Source of the DNA: JAHIEZ01 sp964598275
Lineage (GTDB): Bacteria; Patescibacteriota; Microgenomatia; UBA12405
DNA length: 10,454 bases
Reading direction: 5' to 3'
Assembly (NCBI GenBank): GCA_964598275.1
Contig: CAZRAZ010000025.1
Coordinates: 1-10,454 of the forward strand
The notes beneath the pieces are model-generated. The model did not search any database. It worked only from the letters and a program-made list of their open reading frames with translations, and had not been told where the DNA came from. The position numbers and the translations under genes are program-made. Of this stretch, positions 6,317-10,454 are shown one piece after another. The number at the start of each line of letters is the position of its first letter. Position 1 is the stretch's first letter.

Positions 6317-7492
6317 ATGCCTTTAGCCGATGATCTTCGCCCCACTAATCTTGATGATTTTGTCGGTCAATCTCACCTGGTTGGCCCCGGTCAGCCTTTA
6401 CGCCTTGCCATTGAAAACAAACAGCTTTTTTCCATGATTTTTTGGGGCCCTCCCGGCGTTGGCAAAACCACCCTGGCCCGCATTTTGGCCAAAAATCTTG
6501 GCGCCGAAATTCATCTTCTTTCTGCTGTTTCTGCCGGCAAAGACGATATCAAAAAAATTGTCGAACCCCAAAACAAATCTGCCGGCCAGGCCAATCTGGT
6601 TCAAAAGATCCTGTTTTTAGATGAAATTCACCGTTTCAACAAAGCCCAGCAGGATTATCTTCTGCCTTTTGTCGAATCCGGCGCCCTCATCTTAATCGGC
6701 GCTACTACTGAAAATCCCAGTTTCGAAGTCATTTCCCCCCTACTTTCCCGTTGCCGGATTTTTATCCTAAACGAGCTAACCGAAAATGACATGTCCCAAA
6801 TAATAGACCGAGCCATTAAAAAAATAAACAAAACAGCTTCACCCGCCGTAGCCTTGGTGAAGGCGGGCCGCGATTGGCTCATCCAAATGGCCAACGGCGA
6901 TGCCCGCCAGGCCATCACCATAATTGATAACGCCCATACTCTTTACGGCTCCTTAACCATCAAAAATCTCAAATCCACTCTCCAAAATTCCTATCTCCGC
7001 TTCGACAAAAAAGGCGAAGAACACTACAACACCATTTCCGCTTTTATCAAATCAATGCGCGCCTCAAATCCCGACGCCGCTCTCTACTATCTGGCTCGTA
7101 TGGTTGAAGCCGGCGAAGACCCCAAGTTTATCGCCCGCCGCATGGTTATTTTTGCTTCCGAAGATATCGGTGTGGCTAATTCTTCGGCTCTGATGCTGGC
7201 CAATCAAGTCTTTAGAACTTGTGAAACCATCGGCTATCCCGAATGTGCCATCAATTTAGCCCATGGTGTTGTTTATTTGGCTACCTCTCCCAAAAACCGT
7301 TCTGCTTACGATGGCCTGCGTTCCGCTCAAGCCGACGTCAAACAATTCGGCAATCTGCCCATTCCTCTCAAACTTAGAAACCCCGTCACCAATCTGATGA
7401 AAAACATCGGCTATGGCCAAGGCTACAAAAAATACGACCCCGAAGACCTCTTGCCCGACAAACTAAAAGGCAAAAAGTATTTTAAAAAATAA
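6317..7492 (+). CDS. rarA: Replication-associated recombination protein A (RarA/MgsA AAA+ ATPase)
   Basis: This 391-residue AAA+ ATPase belongs to the RarA/MgsA/WRNIP1 family. It is a clamp-loader-like protein acting at stalled forks and single-stranded DNA ends. The N-terminus MPLADDLRPTNLDDFVGQSH is the family's standard opening and fixes the start at 6317. Walker A is GPPGVGKT (44-51), Walker B LFLDEIHRFN (99-108), sensor 1 GATTENP (128-134), the arginine-finger region LLSRC (142-146) and sensor 2 NGDAR (193-197). The C-terminal tetramerisation part is present (YNTISAFIKSMRASNPDAAL, then FASEDIGVANSSAL). It is slightly shorter than typical RarA (about 410-450). Residues 174-185 (ASPAVALVKAGR) sit in the variable loop before sensor 2. 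They are encoded by a palindromic GC-rich element with unusual codons (GTG AAG GCG), so this looks like an in-frame repeat insertion. The gene converges with the SurA_N-type gene, three bases away. Confidence 0.95.
   Translation: MPLADDLRPTNLDDFVGQSHLVGPGQPLRLAIENKQLFSMIFWGPPGVGKTTLARILAKNLGAEIHLLSAVSAGKDDIKKIVEPQNKSAGQANLVQKILFLDEIHRFNKAQQDYLLPFVESGALILIGATTENPSFEVISPLLSRCRIFILNELTENDMSQIIDRAIKKINKTASPAVALVKAGRDWLIQMANGDARQAITIIDNAHTLYGSLTIKNLKSTLQNSYLRFDKKGEEHYNTISAFIKSMRASNPDAALYYLARMVEAGEDPKFIARRMVIFASEDIGVANSSALMLANQVFRTCETIGYPECAINLAHGVVYLATSPKNRSAYDGLRSAQADVKQFGNLPIPLKLRNPVTNLMKNIGYGQGYKKYDPEDLLPDKLKGKKYFKK
6837..6867. repeat. Palindromic REP/RPE-like element inserted in frame within rarA
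   Basis: Two perfect inverted repeats interleave here. CTTCACC (6837-6843) pairs with GGTGAAG (6856-6862), and CCCGCC (6842-6847) pairs with GGCGGG (6862-6867). The segment is GC-rich and breaks the gene's C/T-ending codon habit. Its reverse-strand reading (PAFTKATAGEA) is a peptide string I recall from repeat-derived frames in Patescibacteria. No second copy lies in the window, so its repeat status rests on structure and recollection. Confidence 0.55.
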
Positions 7493-7495
7493 TTT

Positions 7496-8122
7496 CTATC
7501 TATAGCTAATTTTGGCTTCGTCCTTCGTCTTGGTCAACCAGACATTAACGGCCTCGTTTTTGGCCTGGCCTAAAAGCTGTTCTTTGGCCAAAGCGGTCAA
7601 TTCTTCCTCACTCATGCCTTCCGGCAATTGGTCTTTATAAGTTTCCAAAAACTCATCAATTTTTTCGGAACTTACCTCTTCGTTTGTTTCGGCCAAAGTT
7701 TCCACCAGCTTTTGCATTCTAATCTGTTGTTCCAAATCAGCCATTGTCATCCCTTCCGTTTTCAACACCTCATCAAAATTTTGCCCCTGTCCTTCCAGTC
7801 TATCTTTTATTTTACTAATCTCCTCATCAATTGTGGACTGTTCAATTTTAACCTTATTCTTTTGGGCTTCAACCAAAATCAGAGCCTCGTTTACCATCTG
7901 ATCCAACACCTGTTTACCCGACTGTTTTTCCATATTCTTGATATAAGTCCAGCGCCATACCGGTCTGCCGTTTACCATCGCCACCATGCCATACCAATAA
8001 AATCCTCCCGCCAAGACTAATGCTGCTACCGCCAGTCCTATCTTTTTAAAATCTATCTTTCTCACTACTTTTGTCATTTTTTTCTTAACAGCCTCTGTCT
8101 GATTTGTTTTTTTTGTTTTCAT
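7496..8122 (-). CDS. SurA N-terminal domain protein, membrane-anchored, without PPIase domain
   Basis: This 208-residue protein has a lysine-rich cytoplasmic start (1-28), one TM segment (about 29-49) and an extracytoplasmic helical domain. Right after the TM comes VAMVNGRPVWRWTYIKNMEK, then QVLDQMVNEALILVEAQKNKV cut by the helix boundary. This is the hallmark opening of SurA/PrsA/PpiD-type chaperone domains (VNG-x-P/I...LxxLIxxxLL). The rest is helical and acidic, with ISKIKDRLEGQGQNFDEVL and AKEQLLGQAKNEAVNVWL. The parvulin rotamase domain that usually follows is absent and the protein stops with TAG. It could act as a holdase for secreted proteins near the membrane, but the catalytic part is missing. 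The ATG sits six bases after a TGT-TATACT box (AGGA lies between and might act as a weak ribosome site). It lies 22 bp downstream of the ABC exporter gene on the same strand. Confidence 0.75.
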   Translation of the reverse strand: MKTKKTNQTEAVKKKMTKVVRKIDFKKIGLAVAALVLAGGFYWYGMVAMVNGRPVWRWTYIKNMEKQSGKQVLDQMVNEALILVEAQKNKVKIEQSTIDEEISKIKDRLEGQGQNFDEVLKTEGMTMADLEQQIRMQKLVETLAETNEEVSSEKIDEFLETYKDQLPEGMSEEELTALAKEQLLGQAKNEAVNVWLTKTKDEAKISYR

Positions 8123-8128
8123 GTTCCT

Positions 8129-8137
8129 AGTATAACA
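8129..8137 (-). promoter_or_regulatory. Extended -10 promoter of the SurA_N-type gene
   Basis: TGT-TATACT lies in the 22-bp gap behind the ABC gene, six bases before the ATG. A TTGACT hexamer lies further upstream at a 19-bp spacing, overlapping the end of the ABC gene. The AGGAAC between box and ATG could also be read as a short Shine-Dalgarno sequence if the ABC transcript reads through. Confidence 0.55.
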
Positions 8138-8144
8138 TCAGCTT

Positions 8145-9911
8145 CTAGCCCTTAGTCAACAAGCCGCCTTCATCTTTGCTTACCTTGCCCTTAGCCTGCA
8201 ACATCCACAATCTGCGATACAAACCATCTTGTTTTTTTATCAATTTTTCATGATTTCCCGTTTCCACAATCTTGCCCTTATCCAGGACCACAATTTTGTC
8301 TGCTCTTCTGATGGTTGAAAATCGATGAGCAATAATTAGTAAGGTTCTGTTTTTGGCCGTTTTCCACAAAGCCTCCTGTACCATTTTTTCCGACTCCGAA
8401 TCCAGATTACTGGTGGCTTCATCAAAAATCAATAGTTTCGGATTTATCAGCATCGCTCTGGCAATCGCTAATCTCTGTTTTTGCCCCCCCGATAATTTTA
8501 TTCCTCTTTCTCCCACCTGCGTTTCATATTTTTGAGGCAGATCCTCAATAAATTCAGCTAAATTTGCCATTCTGGCCGCCTGCTTAATCTCGTCCATTTT
8601 AATTTCACCTCTGCCGTAGCCGATATTAAAAGCAATGGTATTGTTAAACAAAATCGGCTCCTGCGGCACTACTCCCATAAACGAACGCAAATACGATTTG
8701 TCCATTTTTTTAATATCCATTCCGTCAAAACTGATCTTGCCTTTTTTCAAGTCATAAAATCGCAGCAATAATTTAACAATCGTCGTTTTTCCCGCCCCCG
8801 ATTTACCCACCAAAGCCACCGATTCGCCTTGGTCGACCTTTAGGTCGATGCCGTCCAGTACCTTCCTTTTATTGCCCGGATACTTAAAACAAACCCCGTC
8901 AAATTTTATTTGTCCCCGCACTTGCTCTATTTTTTGACTTACCCTTGGATCTTCCACCATTATTTTATTTTCCAAAATGCCAAAATATTTTTCCAAGTCG
9001 ATAAAACTTTTGGCAATATTTCTCATCTGAAAAAACAAACCAAAAAACCGATAATAAAATCCGGTCACAAATCCGGCCACCATCACAAAATCTCCCACCC
9101 CGATTTGCCCTGCTGTCAGCATCGATACTACCTTTTTTAAGATCAAGTAAATACCGACACTCGAGACTGTTCCAATCGATATATCCATCAATCTGAAACT
9201 GTTGCTAAAACCCCAAATTTTTTTGGTCCAATCACCAAAACTGCTTTTTAGTCTGCTTTCTTCCGTTTTTTCCTGGGCAAAAAATTTTACCGTTTCATAA
9301 TTTAACAGGTTGTCGGTAATTATGCCCGAAATATTATCTTCAGCCTCATTAAAGGCCTTTCTGGTGGTCAAATTTTTCCTAATCAAAAAATACATTAAGG
9401 TTACATTGGCCGCAAACAATCCCGCCATCAACCACAACACCTCGGGGCTGATACCGGCAAACACCACCAGCACTATTATCAAACTGATTACCGTTCTTAA
9501 TACCTCCTGGTGGAAATTCATAAACAAATTAAAAAAAGCCCCATCTCCTCGTTTAAACGCCGAAATCAACGAACCGGTATTTTTATTGACATGATAAGCA
9601 AAATCCAAATCCTGCACATATTTAAATATTTCCACTCTTGCATCTCTGGCTGCCGGTATCTGCACCCGATCACCCAAAAAAAACGACAAAGCATCCATCA
9701 AACTATTTAGCAGTCTTACTCCCGCATAGGCCAACACCAATTTGGCCAAAAAACCATAATCGCCCTTTATTACGTTGTCTACCAACAATTTTAAGACATA
9801 TGGAGATATGTTTTCCACCCCGGCCGTGATTACCACCGTTACCAAAAAAATGGCAAAGCGACCTTTGTAACGAAATATGAACTGGTAAAATCTTTTAATG
9901 ATTTTTGTCAT
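8145..9911 (-). CDS. ABC exporter half-transporter (TMD-NBD; ABCB/ATM1-MsbA-like)
   Basis: This is a 588-residue fused permease-ATPase, the usual length for type IV ABC exporters that work as dimers. The transmembrane domain spans about 15-300 with six predicted TM helices. It includes NYETVKFFAQEKTEESR (204-220), a coupling-region motif seen in ATM1/ABCB7-like and related exporters. The nucleotide-binding domain has Walker A GKSGAGKTT (369-377), Q-loop PQEP (417-420), signature LSGGQKQR (473-480), Walker B LLIFDEATS (493-501) and H-loop His529. Substrate cannot be told; lipids, peptides and drugs are all possible. I chose ATG 9911 (MTKIIKRFYQ) because the family homology begins there and a TATAAT lies 12 bases upstream. 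The frame stays open for 58 more codons to 10085, but that stretch is antisense to a better small gene and is unlike an ABC N-terminus. Confidence 0.92.
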   Translation of the reverse strand: MTKIIKRFYQFIFRYKGRFAIFLVTVVITAGVENISPYVLKLLVDNVIKGDYGFLAKLVLAYAGVRLLNSLMDALSFFLGDRVQIPAARDARVEIFKYVQDLDFAYHVNKNTGSLISAFKRGDGAFFNLFMNFHQEVLRTVISLIIVLVVFAGISPEVLWLMAGLFAANVTLMYFLIRKNLTTRKAFNEAEDNISGIITDNLLNYETVKFFAQEKTEESRLKSSFGDWTKKIWGFSNSFRLMDISIGTVSSVGIYLILKKVVSMLTAGQIGVGDFVMVAGFVTGFYYRFFGLFFQMRNIAKSFIDLEKYFGILENKIMVEDPRVSQKIEQVRGQIKFDGVCFKYPGNKRKVLDGIDLKVDQGESVALVGKSGAGKTTIVKLLLRFYDLKKGKISFDGMDIKKMDKSYLRSFMGVVPQEPILFNNTIAFNIGYGRGEIKMDEIKQAARMANLAEFIEDLPQKYETQVGERGIKLSGGQKQRLAIARAMLINPKLLIFDEATSNLDSESEKMVQEALWKTAKNRTLLIIAHRFSTIRRADKIVVLDKGKIVETGNHEKLIKKQDGLYRRLWMLQAKGKVSKDEGGLLTKG

Positions 9912-9923
9912 AAGGCATTTAGA

Positions 9924-9952
9924 ATTATAAACATTATTTTTACTCGACACAA
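9924..9952 (-). promoter_or_regulatory. Promoter of the ABC exporter gene
   Basis: A perfect TATAAT (9929-9924) has a TTGTGT -35-like box (9952-9947) at the ideal 17-bp spacing. The start codon is 12 bases after the -10 box, giving a predicted leader of about 5 nt. It fixes the start at 9911 and argues against the longer frame. Confidence 0.6.
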
Positions 9953-9962
9953 CCGGCAAATT

Positions 9963-10109
9963 ATGCAAAAAGGCGGCACCCTTTCTCCCGGCTTTTCTCT
10001 TAATGGTTGGCAGGAACAGCGCCGCCGCCTCATGGCCGAAGGCCTCCGCTTTTCCACCCGTCAAATCAAAAATTTCCGACACCATCTCTTTAACTTTGAG
10101 GTAAAATAG
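9963..10109 (+). CDS. Small basic protein of unknown function upstream of korA (48 aa)
   Basis: ATG at 9963 to TAG at 10109 gives a 48-residue peptide beginning MQKGGTLSPGFSLNGWQEQR, rich in Arg/Lys/His (RRRLMAEGLRF, then STRQIKNFRHH). I do not recognise a family. Support for coding comes from the strong C/T bias at third positions (GGC GGC ACC CTT TCT CCC GGC TTT TCT CTT), as in the other plus-strand genes, from only three bases separating it from the korA start, and from its filling the gap exactly between two real genes. It has no TM segment. It could be co-transcribed with korA. The competing minus-strand frame over the same DNA is the rejected N-terminal extension of the ABC gene. No convincing promoter was found directly before it. 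Confidence 0.5.
   Translation: MQKGGTLSPGFSLNGWQEQRRRLMAEGLRFSTRQIKNFRHHLFNFEVK
10097..10107 (+). promoter_or_regulatory. korA start region: GAGG plus TAAAAT before the ATG
   Basis: TTGAGGTAAAAT ends five bases before the korA ATG at 10113. TAAAAT (10102-10107) fits the leaderless -10 layout of the window. GAGG about 12 bases before the ATG could instead be a Shine-Dalgarno sequence on a transcript shared with the small gene upstream. The sequence cannot decide between these. Confidence 0.4.
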
Positions 10110-10112
10110 CCT

Positions 10113-10454
10113 ATGTCAGATATCCTTACCATCAAAATTGCCGGACCGGCGGGTTTAGGGATCAAATCCGGCGGCTTGCTTCTTTCCGAAATCTTATTAG
10201 CTCATGGTTTTAATCTTCACGACTATTCCGAATATCCTTCTTTGATCAGAGGTGGCCACAATACCTATCAGGTCAGTTTTTCCTTTGCCCCTTTCTCTTC
10301 GGTTCTCTCCTCGGTCGATATTTTTTTCTCTTTAGCACCCAACCATCACCGGCAACACCAATCAGAATTTCATTCCAATACTCTCATTTTTACTCCCGAC
10401 AATCTTCCCTTCGACCAATCATTATCCAAATCAAACAACATAATTTGCCTCGGT
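10113..10454 (+). CDS. korA: 2-oxoacid:ferredoxin oxidoreductase subunit alpha, N-terminal gamma domain (3' end outside window)
   Basis: The first 114 residues of a 2-oxoacid:acceptor oxidoreductase. MSDILTIKIAGPAGLGIKSGG is the nucleotide-binding start of the gamma (POR_N/gamma-type) domain, normally with G-Q-G-I where Leu stands here. The block HDYSEYPSLIRGGHNTYQV (residues 43-61) is diagnostic. In the KorA-type arrangement this gamma domain is fused ahead of the alpha domain in a protein of about 550-600 residues that works with KorB (thiamine-diphosphate subunit) to oxidise 2-oxoacids such as 2-oxoglutarate or pyruvate to acyl-CoA, passing electrons to ferredoxin. The fusion itself lies outside the window, so the exact subunit name is inferred from this family's usual layout. 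The gene starts three bases after a small unknown gene. Substrate cannot be told from this domain. Confidence 0.85.
   Translation, partial: MSDILTIKIAGPAGLGIKSGGLLLSEILLAHGFNLHDYSEYPSLIRGGHNTYQVSFSFAPFSSVLSSVDIFFSLAPNHHRQHQSEFHSNTLIFTPDNLPFDQSLSKSNNIICLG

Noticed and set aside
8833..8848. TCGACC-TTTA-GGTCGA hairpin inside the ABC gene
   Set aside because: Only 6 bp in the middle of a coding region, without a T-run or a regulatory position.
9912..10085. N-terminal extension of the ABC exporter frame by 58 codons (MVSEIFDLTG...)
   Set aside because: ABC family similarity begins at MTKIIKRFYQ (9911), a TATAAT promoter sits inside the extension, and the opposite strand holds a better-styled small frame.
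1..10454. tRNA, rRNA, CRISPR array, transposase or riboswitch
   Set aside because: Almost all DNA is covered by coding frames. No cloverleaf, regular spaced repeats or known aptamer pattern was seen, and no gap exceeds 300 bases.

Overview
The window looks like a piece of a bacterial genome from the Candidate Phyla Radiation (Patescibacteria), most likely a Microgenomates-type lineage. This is inferred from gene content and style. The genes are short and tightly packed, there are two GT-C/PMT-type membrane glycosyltransferases of a kind common in these genomes, and there is a DUF4349 protein, a 2-oxoacid:ferredoxin oxidoreductase and a compact RarA. Several genes start only 5-7 bases after a promoter -10 box. 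No rRNA, tRNA, CRISPR array, transposase or phage gene is visible, and the standard bacterial code fits all complete genes.

Layout, left to right: the 3' part of a RecB/AddB-type PD-(D/E)XK nuclease with four cysteines (+, 1-864); a decayed C-terminal remnant of an M20 peptidase (-, 827-1045); a GC-rich intergenic element (1082-1118); an NRAMP-like transporter lacking the classical metal-site motifs (-, 1119-2522); two convergent GT-C glycosyltransferases (+, 2566-3912 and -, 3927-5195); a DUF4349 membrane protein (+, 5231-6130); a 47-residue DUF3096-like membrane protein (-, 6114-6257); the RarA/MgsA AAA+ ATPase (+, 6317-7492), which carries an apparent in-frame palindromic repeat insertion; a SurA-N-type membrane-anchored protein (-, 7496-8122); an ABC exporter half-transporter (-, 8145-9911); a 48-residue unknown small gene (+, 9963-10109); and the 5' end of korA (+, 10113 to the window edge).

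There is no single large operon. Genes alternate strand, and the intergenic gaps are very short. Only sORF-korA and ABC-SurA_N are arranged as possible co-transcription pairs. Most genes seem to carry their own promoter, with the -10 box almost touching the start codon, which suggests leaderless mRNAs. The + strand is strongly C-over-G whichever strand the genes lie on. Plus-strand genes therefore use C/T-ending codons and minus-strand genes use A/G-ending codons, as expected if the window lies within one replichore.

The least explained items are the palindromic element inside rarA, the two small genes next to rarA and korA, the atypical NRAMP-like transporter, and a perfect 11-bp inverted repeat at the 5' end of a glycosyltransferase gene. 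I do not see a multi-gene defence, biosynthetic or mobile system in the window.
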